Shown here in pieces: positions 29,637 to 38,309 of a stretch of 64,000 bases of DNA. The stretch lies in contig QFXC01000013.1 in NCBI GenBank assembly GCA_003349885.1, forward strand, positions 248,001 through 312,000, given 5' to 3'. The first letter of the stretch is position 1; each line of letters opens with the position of its first letter. This DNA comes from an endosymbiont of Galathealinum brachiosum (GTDB lineage Bacteria; Pseudomonadota; Gammaproteobacteria; SZUA-229). Both the position numbers and the translations under genes were made by a program. The notes beneath the pieces are model-generated. The model was not told the origin of the DNA. It ran no database searches and was given only the letters and a program-made list of their open reading frames with translations.

Positions 29637-30091
29637 TGTTAATATTAGGACTCAATGTTGGTAATGAACGATATGGCGTTGAAGCGACTCGCGTCATTGA
29701 AATAGTACCTCTAATTGAACTTAAAAAAGTACCATTAACCGACAATGCAATTAAAGGTTTATTTAATTACCGCGGCACCCCTACTCCCGTTATAGATCTG
29801 TGCCAGCTTTTCGAAAGCCGCAACTGCAGCAACAACCTGAGCACACGCATTGTCATTATTGAATATAAAGCCCTCTCCGGTGTATCACGACCTATTGGTC
29901 TGGTTGCCGAAATGGTTACTGATGTAATGCAATGTGAAATCGACGAAATGTCTAACACAGGAATTCATTCAAAACAGAATGATTTTCTTGGTCTGGTTTA
30001 TAAATACAATAACGATATGATTCAACTTATCGACACACATAATGTATTACCAGAATCAATTAGCAACCAACTTTCAAGTCATTTCAGTTAA
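29636..30091 (+). CDS. wspB: CheW-like adaptor WspB
   Basis: CheW-domain proteins link receptors to the histidine kinase. The 151-residue protein is a single CheW domain, with the start LILGLNVGNERYGVEATRVIEIVP and the RGTPTPVIDLCQLF strand. WspB is one of two CheW proteins in Wsp operons. Its ATG shares a base with the wspA stop (TAATG), implying coupled translation. wspC follows after 12 bases. Confidence 0.88.
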   Translation: MLILGLNVGNERYGVEATRVIEIVPLIELKKVPLTDNAIKGLFNYRGTPTPVIDLCQLFESRNCSNNLSTRIVIIEYKALSGVSRPIGLVAEMVTDVMQCEIDEMSNTGIHSKQNDFLGLVYKYNNDMIQLIDTHNVLPESISNQLSSHFS

Positions 30092-30103
30092 GGACATCTG
30101 ATA

Positions 30104-31375
30104 ATGCATTCGCCAATTAATAAGATAAAATTAATCGTAAAAGAAAAAATTGGACTGGATAGCAACACCATTGGGGATTCAACGCTTGAAAAAATAATCA
30201 CGCAACGTATGCACCAATGTGGTATTGATGATTTTGAAATTTATTGTTCTCTTGTAAAAAACAGTAGAGAAGAGTTAAGTGAATTACTCGAAGTTGCTGT
30301 AATACCTGAAACCTGGTTTTTTAGAGACATAAAGCCTTTTGAAATAATTTATAAAACAATCAAAAAACATCTCAACGAAAACAGCTCATCAATATTAAAA
30401 ATATTAAGCATACCTAGCTCTACCGGTGAAGAACCTTATTCTCTTGCTATGTATCTGATTGATAAAGGCATAGATGAATCACGGTTCACCATAGACGCTG
30501 TTGATATTAGTACACGCGCACTTCAATGTGCCGAACAGGGTTTATATGGTAACAACTCCTTCCGAGGAAAACACTACCACGCATACCAGAACAAACACTT
30601 CATAAAAGAAGATGATTTCTATAAAATAAAAACAGCTATAAGTAAAAAAGTTAAATTTTATCAATTAAATATTTTGCAGGGAGACCCTGCACTTAAGAAC
30701 AAATTTGATGTTATATTATGTCGAAATCTACTTATTTACTTTGACATTCCAACCAAATTAACTGCGTTTAATAACCTGTCGAAATTCCTTAAAGATGACG
30801 GCTATTTATTTATAGGGCACTCTGAATTCGGTTCTGTTCCCGATGATATATTTCAAAACACGGGATTTGAACAGGCATTTGCGCTAATTAAACACAGCCA
30901 TCCTGATTTCAAAGAAAAAAAACCTGTCAGTCATGCGAGCGCAACACCTGCAGAAACTGTAAAACCAAAAATAAAAGAACAGGCTTTTAAACAGAAAGTA
31001 CCTTTTGAATCTCTTATCCATAAAACAGCCGATACAGATACTCAAAACAAAAATAAAAATGAACACCTTTCTCTTATCAAAGTACGTGAACTGGCCAATT
31101 CGGCAGAGTATAAAGAGGCCGAGTCATTATGCCACCAATATATTGATCATCAAGGTGAAAATGCTGAATCATTATTTCTCCTGGGGTTAATTGCAAATAG
31201 TCAGAACAAGTCAAAAATCGCTGAATCACTATTTCGAAAGTGCCTTTTTCTTGAACCCAGGCATTATGAATCACTCGCTCATCTATCATTATTATTGCAG
31301 AAGAATGGCGATTTAAAGAGCGCTGATCTTTTCAAAAAAAGAGCTGATAGAGCTCTTATGACTAATCAAGATTAA
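30104..31375 (+). CDS. wspC: CheR-type methyltransferase with TPR tail, WspC
   Basis: This enzyme methylates glutamates of WspA using SAM and tunes its signal. The 423-residue protein has a CheR N-terminal helical part (about 1-75), the CheR SAM domain with IPSSTGEEPYSLAMYL (about 104-119) , DVILCRNLLIYFD and YLFIGHSEFG, a charged linker (about 265-325) and two to three tetratricopeptide repeats (about 330-420). The TPR extension is what marks WspC compared with ordinary CheR. Operon position fits. Confidence 0.92.
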   Translation: MHSPINKIKLIVKEKIGLDSNTIGDSTLEKIITQRMHQCGIDDFEIYCSLVKNSREELSELLEVAVIPETWFFRDIKPFEIIYKTIKKHLNENSSSILKILSIPSSTGEEPYSLAMYLIDKGIDESRFTIDAVDISTRALQCAEQGLYGNNSFRGKHYHAYQNKHFIKEDDFYKIKTAISKKVKFYQLNILQGDPALKNKFDVILCRNLLIYFDIPTKLTAFNNLSKFLKDDGYLFIGHSEFGSVPDDIFQNTGFEQAFALIKHSHPDFKEKKPVSHASATPAETVKPKIKEQAFKQKVPFESLIHKTADTDTQNKNKNEHLSLIKVRELANSAEYKEAESLCHQYIDHQGENAESLFLLGLIANSQNKSKIAESLFRKCLFLEPRHYESLAHLSLLLQKNGDLKSADLFKKRADRALMTNQD

Positions 31376-31379
31376 ATTT

Positions 31380-32039
31380 ATGGCTACTTTAAATATAAAC
31401 GACTGTTGGAATAAAATTGGTGTCTGGGGTGACCAGTCACCTCGTTGCGAACGTCTTAAAGACTTAACACATTGTCATAACTGTGAAATTTATAGTCAGG
31501 CTGGTAGCCTCCTGTTAAGTCGACCGGCCGAGGAAAGCTACCTATCCGAATGGAAAAACAATCTCAATCAACAGCGTCAAAATAAAAATATAAATCTTAA
31601 GTCAGCTCTGGTTTTTCGTATGGGCGATGAATGGTTTGCTTTAGCATCAAAATTTGTAAAAGAAATTACCCATTGCGACAAACACCACTCGCTACCCCAT
31701 AGGAAAAACCAGGTACTACGGGGGCTAGTTAATGTTCATGGAGAATTATTATTGAATGTATCTTTAGGTTATTTATTCAAAATAAGTAAAAGTGAAAACC
31801 AAAGTAAATATACTCATGAGCGTTATATCGTAATTGATGACAACGAAGAATTATTTGCTTTCCCGGTAACCGAAGCAAGAGAAATAATTCATTATAACAT
31901 GCAAGATGTGCAGGCCACTCCGTCCACAATAAACAAAGATACTTCCTGTTTTATCAACGGCATTATTCGTCATAAAGACACAGATGTTGGCATCTTAAAC
32001 AGTGATCTGGTTTTCTCAGCATTACACAAGAACATATAA
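31380..32039 (+). CDS. wspD: CheW-like adaptor WspD
   Basis: The 219-residue protein has a Cys-rich N-terminal part (CWNKIGVWGD, CERLKDLTHCHNCEIYSQAG, residues about 8-42) typical of WspD, then a CheW domain (about 75-215) with VLRGLVNVHGELLLNVSLG. In Pseudomonas WspD and WspB couple WspA and WspE and affect receptor placement. Its stop lies ten bases before the wspE start. The Cys cluster could bind a metal, which is inference. Confidence 0.9.
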   Translation: MATLNINDCWNKIGVWGDQSPRCERLKDLTHCHNCEIYSQAGSLLLSRPAEESYLSEWKNNLNQQRQNKNINLKSALVFRMGDEWFALASKFVKEITHCDKHHSLPHRKNQVLRGLVNVHGELLLNVSLGYLFKISKSENQSKYTHERYIVIDDNEELFAFPVTEAREIIHYNMQDVQATPSTINKDTSCFINGIIRHKDTDVGILNSDLVFSALHKNI

Positions 32040-32049
32040 TCTATTAACA

Positions 32050-34764
32050 ATGACAGATAAAAGCAACATAAACGAATCCATGCTCGACCTTTTCAAGGCC
32101 GAAATAGACACGCAATCAGAAAAGCTATATTCATTTATTAATCAGATTGAATCAACTGATGATCTCAGCGCAACATATGAATCTTTAATAAATTCAACAC
32201 GCGCCATTAAAGGCGCAGCAAAACTGGTACATGTGGATATTATTATGCCCGTGATCGAGTTACAGGAAAGCGTGTTTTCCCACTATCAGAGCATTGACAT
32301 AAAAGCAGACAAATTAAGTAGCGACATTTTCAAAAGTACAATTGACTTATTCATCCAGATTGCATCATTACCCGCAAATAAGTTAAGCACACCCGAAAGT
32401 AAAACAGAAACCAGCATCAATTCATGCCTGGATCAGCTCAATATTTTACTTAGTACAAAAAACACAGATAAAGCAGCTGACGACAAAAACAATGAAAATC
32501 AAAAAGCAGTAGAAGATACTCAATTTTATTCTACGGCTGAAAACATTGATCCTGAAATGTTTCAACTATTTTGTACTGAACTACAAAATAGTGTGGATAC
32601 TATAAATAGTAACTTACTTGAGATTGACAATAAGAATCAGGACAACGGCCTGCTAGAGGCCATGATGCGTGCAGCACATTCAATAAAAGGCGCTGCGAGA
32701 ATGATAGGAATAGAAGGTGTTGTTAAACTCGCTCATTCAATGGAAGATGTATTTGTTGCCGCACAGAACAGAAAAATCGAATTACAAACAGATAGTATTG
32801 ATCAAATTTTCAGCTGCAATGACCTGTTGATACAAATTGAGTTTTTAGATGAAACAGAAGTTGCTCAATGGACTCAGGACAACACTCATTATATAAATCA
32901 GTTCATACAATTATTAACTCAAATACATAATGGACAGACGATTATACCTGTCAAATTAGAACAGGATAGCCTGACACCTACAAACGATGACATATCTTCA
33001 GGAGCCAGTACCCAAACAAATGACAATATGGTTAGAGTTAGCACAAGCCGCATAAATAAACTTGTTGGTCTTGCCGGGGAACTTACTGTTTCATCTAACT
33101 GGATACGTCAGTACTCTGATTCCATGCTTGTCTTAAAACGCAAACACAATGATATCCTGGATCAGATAGATCGCCTGCGCAGCGTGATTGAAGACAATAA
33201 TCACTCTGAACACGAACATAAACTAATCACCGGTATTCAACATAAAGCTGAAGATTATCGTGATGAGATTACATCCAGATTAATGAGTCTGGATAATTTT
33301 GACCGTAGATCTTCAAGTATTAATTCACAGATCAATCATGAAATTATTGCTAGCCGAATGAGGCCCTTTAGTGACAGCACTCAGGGTTTTAAACGCATGG
33401 TACGCGATATATCAGGCTCATTGAATAAAATCGTACAACTACATATTGAAGGTGAAGACACGCCGGTTGATAGAGATATTCTTGAAAAACTCGATGCACC
33501 ACTTAACCATATGATTCGAAATGCAATAGATCATGGGATAGAAACACCTGACGAGAGATTATTAAAAGGGAAACCGGAATCAGGCACTATTACGGTTAGT
33601 GCCAGCCATCAATCAGGTCGGTTACGTATTCAGGTTAAAGATGATGGCAAAGGCGTTGATATAGAAGATTTAAGAGACAAAATTTTAGACAAAAAACTGG
33701 TTAATGCCAACATGGCTGAAAATCTGTCTAAAACAGAATTACTGGATTTTCTATTTTTACCCTCTTTTTCAACACGCAGTGAAGTAACAGAACTATCAGG
33801 GAGAGGCGTTGGTCTTGATATAGTACATAGCGCACTACAGGAAGTACGTGGGAAATTACATGCTGATACTGAAATTGATCAGGGCATGGAAATTAATATG
33901 GAGCTACCTTTAACGCTTTCTGTAATAAGAAGTTTAATGGTAAGCATAAGTGAAGAACTCTATGCATTTCCACTGGCTAAAATTCAAAGCCTCGTTACTA
34001 TAAAAAAACAGGATATTTCTATATTTGAAGACAAGCAATATATATCCATTGATAATAAACATATAGGTTTAATACATTGTGCACAAATACTCGGTATAAA
34101 TCACTCTTCTCTTGAGGGTGATGACATTCCAGTCATTATAATTGGCGACTGGAATATGAGTTATGGCCTGGTTGTTGATAAATTAATAGGAGAAAGGGGT
34201 TTAGCCCTTCGAACATTAAATAAAAAACTAGGTAAAATTAAAGACATTAGTTCCGCTGCAATCACTGATGATGGAGAGCCTGTTTTAGTCTTTGATATAG
34301 ATGATTTGAAACAAAGTATCCATGACATTATTAGTGGCAAAGATTTATATAAAGTAGGTTCAAGCAATACTCTCGACACAAGCCAACAAAAACGAGTACT
34401 CGTTGTTGATGACTCTCTCACTGTCCGTGAAATCGAGAAGAAATTACTCGAATCAAGAGGTTATCTCGTTGACATTGCCATTGACGGTGTCGATGGCTGG
34501 AATACGGTACGCAATGCTGACTATGATCTGGTAATTTCTGATATAGATATGCCCCGTATGAACGGCATCGAATTTATAACGATGATAAAAAATGATGCTG
34601 CTTTGCGCAGTATACCTGTAATGATGGTTTCATATAAAGATCGACCAGAAGACAAACAGAAAGGTCTGGAAGCTGGCGCAGACTATTACCTTACTAAAGG
34701 TAGTTTTCATGACGATACTTTACTTGACGCTGTTATAGACCTGATTGGCGAAGCCAAAGGTTAA
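32050..34764 (+). CDS. wspE: Hybrid chemotaxis kinase with two HPt domains and a receiver, WspE
   Basis: WspE autophosphorylates in response to WspA and passes phosphate to WspR (and WspF). The protein has 904 residues. The N-terminal HPt-like domain (about 10-110) has STRAIKGAAKL with Arg51 where the phosphorylated His should be. A second HPt (about 167-280) has AAHSIKGAARMIG with His210 intact. Then come the dimerisation part, the HATPase domain (HMIRNAIDHGIE, GRGVGLDIV), a CheW-like domain and a C-terminal receiver (about 782-904) with the phospho-Asp in ISDIDMPRMNG. I use the ATG at 32050, since an earlier in-frame start would lie within wspD. The known Pseudomonas protein has a single HPt. 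Confidence 0.92.
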   Translation: MTDKSNINESMLDLFKAEIDTQSEKLYSFINQIESTDDLSATYESLINSTRAIKGAAKLVHVDIIMPVIELQESVFSHYQSIDIKADKLSSDIFKSTIDLFIQIASLPANKLSTPESKTETSINSCLDQLNILLSTKNTDKAADDKNNENQKAVEDTQFYSTAENIDPEMFQLFCTELQNSVDTINSNLLEIDNKNQDNGLLEAMMRAAHSIKGAARMIGIEGVVKLAHSMEDVFVAAQNRKIELQTDSIDQIFSCNDLLIQIEFLDETEVAQWTQDNTHYINQFIQLLTQIHNGQTIIPVKLEQDSLTPTNDDISSGASTQTNDNMVRVSTSRINKLVGLAGELTVSSNWIRQYSDSMLVLKRKHNDILDQIDRLRSVIEDNNHSEHEHKLITGIQHKAEDYRDEITSRLMSLDNFDRRSSSINSQINHEIIASRMRPFSDSTQGFKRMVRDISGSLNKIVQLHIEGEDTPVDRDILEKLDAPLNHMIRNAIDHGIETPDERLLKGKPESGTITVSASHQSGRLRIQVKDDGKGVDIEDLRDKILDKKLVNANMAENLSKTELLDFLFLPSFSTRSEVTELSGRGVGLDIVHSALQEVRGKLHADTEIDQGMEINMELPLTLSVIRSLMVSISEELYAFPLAKIQSLVTIKKQDISIFEDKQYISIDNKHIGLIHCAQILGINHSSLEGDDIPVIIIGDWNMSYGLVVDKLIGERGLALRTLNKKLGKIKDISSAAITDDGEPVLVFDIDDLKQSIHDIISGKDLYKVGSSNTLDTSQQKRVLVVDDSLTVREIEKKLLESRGYLVDIAIDGVDGWNTVRNADYDLVISDIDMPRMNGIEFITMIKNDAALRSIPVMMVSYKDRPEDKQKGLEAGADYYLTKGSFHDDTLLDAVIDLIGEAKG

Positions 34765-34773
34765 CGACTTATT

Positions 34774-35760
34774 ATGCGAATCGCCATTGTTCATAATAGT
34801 GAAGATATTATTCGACTATTCACTTACCTAATTGCAGACCTTGGCTTCAATATTTGCTGGACATGCAATACTGCAAAAGAGGCCATTAAAAACGCTGCGA
34901 ATGACTGTCCCGACCTGCTTCTTGTTCAACTCGATTTAACAGACATGAAAGGCAGTGAGCTTATCCAAAAAATAATGGAAAGCTCACCTACTACAATTAT
35001 TGCTATAAACAATTCGGTTAAACAAAAACCGGGAGACATATTTGATGCAATGTCAGCAGGTGCACTGGATGCTTTTTCTGAACCATCAACCGAAAATACT
35101 GATTCTATACATGAGCTGAAAAATAAAATATTAAATATTAGTAAACTCCATGATAGCCTGAAAAAAATTGAAAAAGAAAAACAGGCCTCTTCAATTAAAA
35201 ATACACCTCTGGTTGCCATTGGTTCTTCAACAGGTGGGCCGGCCGCATTACTAACAATTCTTAAACAACTACCTGAAAAAACAAATGCTATCTGGGTGAT
35301 CATTCAACATATGGATAACCAGTTTAGCCAGGGTATGGCAAAGTGGCTTAATGAGCAAACAAGTATAAATATAGAGATTGCTAAGGATAATCAGGTTCCA
35401 AAAATTGGGCATGTTTATATGGCCGGAACAAACGATCACCTTATAATTAATAAAACAGGTCGATTTGAGTACACAGAAGACCCGCTTGACTACCCTTACC
35501 GTCCCTCTGTTGATGAGTTTTTTAAAAGTGCTGTTAGTCACTGGCCAAATAAATTAATTGGTGTTTTACTGACCGGAATGGGACGAGACGGTGCAAATGG
35601 TCTATTATCATTTTATAACCGTGGTATGCATACTATTGCTCAGGATCAGAATAGCTGCGCAGTATATGGTATGCCCAAGGCTGCTTGTGAGCTTAAAGCT
35701 GTAACAATTGAACTCGATATTAACGACATAGCAAAAAACATAATGGAAAACTTAATCTAG
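34774..35760 (+). CDS. wspF: CheB-type methylesterase with degenerate receiver, WspF
   Basis: WspF removes methyl groups from WspA and shuts the system down. The 328-residue protein keeps the CheB esterase domain (about 145-325) with the Ser of AIGSSTGGPAA, the His of IIQHMD and the Asp of LLTGMGRDGAN. Its receiver domain (1-115) is degenerate: the acidic pair after strand one is HN (VHNSED), and LLLVQLDLTDMKG has Gln52 where the phospho-Asp belongs, so it should not be phosphorylated. It starts nine bases after wspE. Loss of WspF activity causes constitutive c-di-GMP in Pseudomonas; here the enzyme part looks intact. Confidence 0.9.
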   Translation: MRIAIVHNSEDIIRLFTYLIADLGFNICWTCNTAKEAIKNAANDCPDLLLVQLDLTDMKGSELIQKIMESSPTTIIAINNSVKQKPGDIFDAMSAGALDAFSEPSTENTDSIHELKNKILNISKLHDSLKKIEKEKQASSIKNTPLVAIGSSTGGPAALLTILKQLPEKTNAIWVIIQHMDNQFSQGMAKWLNEQTSINIEIAKDNQVPKIGHVYMAGTNDHLIINKTGRFEYTEDPLDYPYRPSVDEFFKSAVSHWPNKLIGVLLTGMGRDGANGLLSFYNRGMHTIAQDQNSCAVYGMPKAACELKAVTIELDINDIAKNIMENLI

Positions 35761-35855
35761 GGCCTGTTTAAATATCAATGACACCCCTTGTCTACAATAT
35801 AATGGACAACGTAGATCTCAACTTTAAGTTTACTTTATTAACTAAAGGGAAAACG

Positions 35856-35876
35856 ATGCTGAAAAACAAAGTATGA
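35856..35876 (+). CDS. Six-codon leader ORF overlapping the wspR start
   Basis: ATG CTG AAA AAC AAA GTA TGA starts seven bases after AAAGGG, a fair ribosome site, and its stop TGA overlaps the wspR ATG as ATGA. wspR itself has no ribosome site just upstream. Translation of wspR may depend on ribosomes finishing this leader. No homology can be judged at this length. Confidence 0.4.
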   Translation: MLKNKV

Positions 35877-36874
35877 GTAAAAACGACATAATTAATACCG
35901 ATAAGATCATTAGAATTATGCTGGTAGACGATCAACCGATTATTGCTGAAGGCATACGTCGGATGTTAGCCAATGAAACAGATATGGAACTTACTTATAT
36001 CGAAGACCCCGCACTGGCCATTGAAAGCGCGGTTGATCTCGATGCTACGATAATACTACAGGATCTTGTCATGCCAGATGCAGACGGTATGACTTTATTG
36101 CGGTTTTACAAAGCCAATCATGAAACCCGTGATATACCGGTTATTGTTTTGTCATCTAAAGAAGAAGCCACGACTAAAAGTGAAGCGTTCAGTTATGGTG
36201 CAAGTGACTATCTGGTTAAACTCCCCGATGAAATAGAGCTCATTGCCCGTATTCGCTCTCATGCAAAAAACTATATATTACAGAAAGAGCGTGACTCTGC
36301 ATTTTACGCCCTGAGTCAGCTAAAAAAACAACTCGAATCAAGTAATAAACAATTACACAAGTTATCCATGCAAGATGGCCTTACAGGCATCTCTAATCGT
36401 CGTCACTTTGACGAACAACTTGAATCAGACATGGATGATGCCAGAGAAAACCAGACGCCTGTCACCTTAATTCTCATGGATATAGATTACTTCAAAGTAT
36501 TTAATGACAGTTATGGCCATCAACTTGGAGATGAATGCCTGAAAGAGGTTGGAGCACTACTGGCTAAAGCCTGCTTTAATCCTCAGGATATGGCTGCCCG
36601 TTATGGTGGTGAAGAATTTGTCGTATTATTACCGGGTACCACTGAAATCAATGCATTGAAAGTTGCTAAACGCTTTGCCGAATCTTTAAAGAAAGCGCAG
36701 ATTGAACATAAAGACTCTGATGCAAATGAGTATGTCACCGTTAGCATGGGAATTGCGACACATGATAAAGGCAGTAAATACGATGTGAAAAGTTTAATCG
36801 AGGACGCAGACAAAGCGCTTTATAAAGCAAAAGAAAATGGTCGAAATCGAGTTGAACTGGCGTCAGAGAACTAG
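35873..36874 (+). CDS. wspR: Response regulator diguanylate cyclase WspR
   Basis: WspR makes cyclic-di-GMP when phosphorylated by WspE. The 333-residue protein has a receiver (about 12-135) with phospho-Asp64 in ILQDLVMPDADG and YGASDYLVKLP as in Pseudomonas WspR, a coiled-coil linker (about 138-168), and a GGDEF domain (about 170-333) with the active site RYGGEEF (GGEEF 245-249). The inhibitory RxxD site should start nine residues before it; here it reads NPQD (236-239), so the Arg is missing. The gene lies 112 bases after wspF; a TATAAT at 35798-35803 with ATGACA only 14 bases upstream may be a weak extra promoter. Confidence 0.94.
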   Translation: MSKNDIINTDKIIRIMLVDDQPIIAEGIRRMLANETDMELTYIEDPALAIESAVDLDATIILQDLVMPDADGMTLLRFYKANHETRDIPVIVLSSKEEATTKSEAFSYGASDYLVKLPDEIELIARIRSHAKNYILQKERDSAFYALSQLKKQLESSNKQLHKLSMQDGLTGISNRRHFDEQLESDMDDARENQTPVTLILMDIDYFKVFNDSYGHQLGDECLKEVGALLAKACFNPQDMAARYGGEEFVVLLPGTTEINALKVAKRFAESLKKAQIEHKDSDANEYVTVSMGIATHDKGSKYDVKSLIEDADKALYKAKENGRNRVELASEN

Positions 36875-36895
36875 ATATAACACCGTAGACAGTGT

Positions 36896-37276
36896 TTAAG
36901 CCACCTGCACAGGTATACGGTCACTAGTATGAGTAATCTGGTTTTGCTCATTCAAATAAACCAGCTTAGGCTTGAAATTAGCAACTTCTTTCTGATCTAA
37001 CTGTGTATAACAACAGATAATAATACGGTCACCCGGGCTCGCTTTATGAGCCGCTGCGCCATTTACTGAAATCATTCCACTACCGTCTTCACCTCTAATA
37101 GCATACGTTGTGAAACGATTACCATTTGCCAGGTTATATATCTGAATTTGCTCATATTCATGAATACCCGCCTCATCCAGTAGTTTTCCATCAATCGCAC
37201 AGGAGCCTTCATACTCTAACTCTGAGAGCGTGACGTGGGCTTGATGTAATTTGGCTTTGAGCATGGTCAGGTGCAT
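36896..37276 (-). CDS. panD: Aspartate 1-decarboxylase precursor
   Basis: PanD makes beta-alanine for pantothenate. The 126-residue proenzyme has the self-cleavage site YEGSCAID with Gly24-Ser25, which gives the pyruvoyl group, and [19 protein letters not shown] near the middle, both as in E. coli. It lies 154 bases downstream of panC on the same strand, and its end converges with wspR 21 bases away. All catalytic residues seen are intact. Confidence 0.96.
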   Translation of the reverse strand: MHLTMLKAKLHQAHVTLSELEYEGSCAIDGKLLDEAGIHEYEQIQIYNLANGNRFTTYAIRGEDGSGMISVNGAAAHKASPGDRIIICCYTQLDQKEVANFKPKLVYLNEQNQITHTSDRIPVQVA

Positions 37277-37430
37277 AGATATTCCTGTTCAAACTTTATA
37301 ACTGACGAAAACACTAATTATGATGGAATCAGACGATTCTATCAAGTTTAGATTTTGCTTATATATAGGTATATAGCTGATTTAAGTGAGATTATCCCGA
37401 ATAATTGAATAATCTTCTTCGAATGCCTGA

Positions 37431-38276
37431 CTAATCGATTATCAGATTATCAATAAGTCGCACCTCACCCAGACGAGCAGCAGCCAGTACTAGACGATTT
37501 GTGCTTTTTTTATCGGATATTTTCAAATTTAATCGATCTCTTACTGATATATACTCAACTTCAAACCCGTAACTCTGAAGTTCATTTTTTGCCTGTACTT
37601 CTAATTCAGACAAGGCCTGCTCACCTTGTAAAACCTGTCTGGATACCTGTTGTAATGCAGCATACAATTTAGGTGCAAGGCCTCTTTGCTCGTCACTTAA
37701 ACGGGAGTTTCTCGAACTCATTGCCAGGCCATCGGCTTCACGACAGGTTGCAACCGATTGAATTTCAACTGGCATATTTAAATCTTCTACCATTTTTCTT
37801 ATTAACAACAACTGCTGAAAATCTTTTTCACCAAAAAAGGCAATATCAGGCTGTACTAAATTAAATAGTTTATTCACTACCGTTGATACACCATCAAAAT
37901 GACCGGGACGATGTTCACCTTCCAGTTCCTGTGTTATTTCCGGAACACATATTTTTGTCGTCGCCAGCTGCCCATTTGCATACATCATTTCACTATCAGG
38001 CAAAAACAGTAAATCTGTCTGTGCTGTGATGAGTTTTTTCTGATCTGCATCCAGTGTTTTCGGGTATCCATCAAAATCACTCTTTTCGTTAAACTGCAGA
38101 GGATTTACAAAAATACTGACAACAACTTTATCGCAAAGTAATCTGGCCTGATTTATCAGTACAATATGACCTGCATGTAAGTGTCCCATAGTTGGAACAA
38201 ATGCAATTCGTTGACCATCTAACTGCCATTGTTTAGTTGATTGTTTTAAAGAAGGTATGGTTTTAGATATTTTCAT
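37431..38276 (-). CDS. panC: Pantothenate synthetase
   Basis: PanC joins pantoate and beta-alanine using ATP. The 281-residue protein has VPTMGHLHAGHIVLI (about 28-42, HIGH-like), SIFVNPLQFNEKSDFDGYPK, PGHFDGVSTVVNKLFNLV and FGEKDFQQLLLI, the full family set. I use the ATG at 38276 (MKISKTIPSLK); a GTG two codons earlier is in frame. No clear ribosome site is seen at either. It follows panB by about 33 bases. Confidence 0.96.
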   Translation of the reverse strand: MKISKTIPSLKQSTKQWQLDGQRIAFVPTMGHLHAGHIVLINQARLLCDKVVVSIFVNPLQFNEKSDFDGYPKTLDADQKKLITAQTDLLFLPDSEMMYANGQLATTKICVPEITQELEGEHRPGHFDGVSTVVNKLFNLVQPDIAFFGEKDFQQLLLIRKMVEDLNMPVEIQSVATCREADGLAMSSRNSRLSDEQRGLAPKLYAALQQVSRQVLQGEQALSELEVQAKNELQSYGFEVEYISVRDRLNLKISDKKSTNRLVLAAARLGEVRLIDNLIID

Positions 38277-38309
38277 ATGCACATAATAGTAGAGTGAATA
38301 TTCTACTAT

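Noticed and set aside
34926..35541. Long antisense frames opposite wspF
   Set aside because: They follow from the codon pattern of wspF; the translated sequence has no domain and no start signal.
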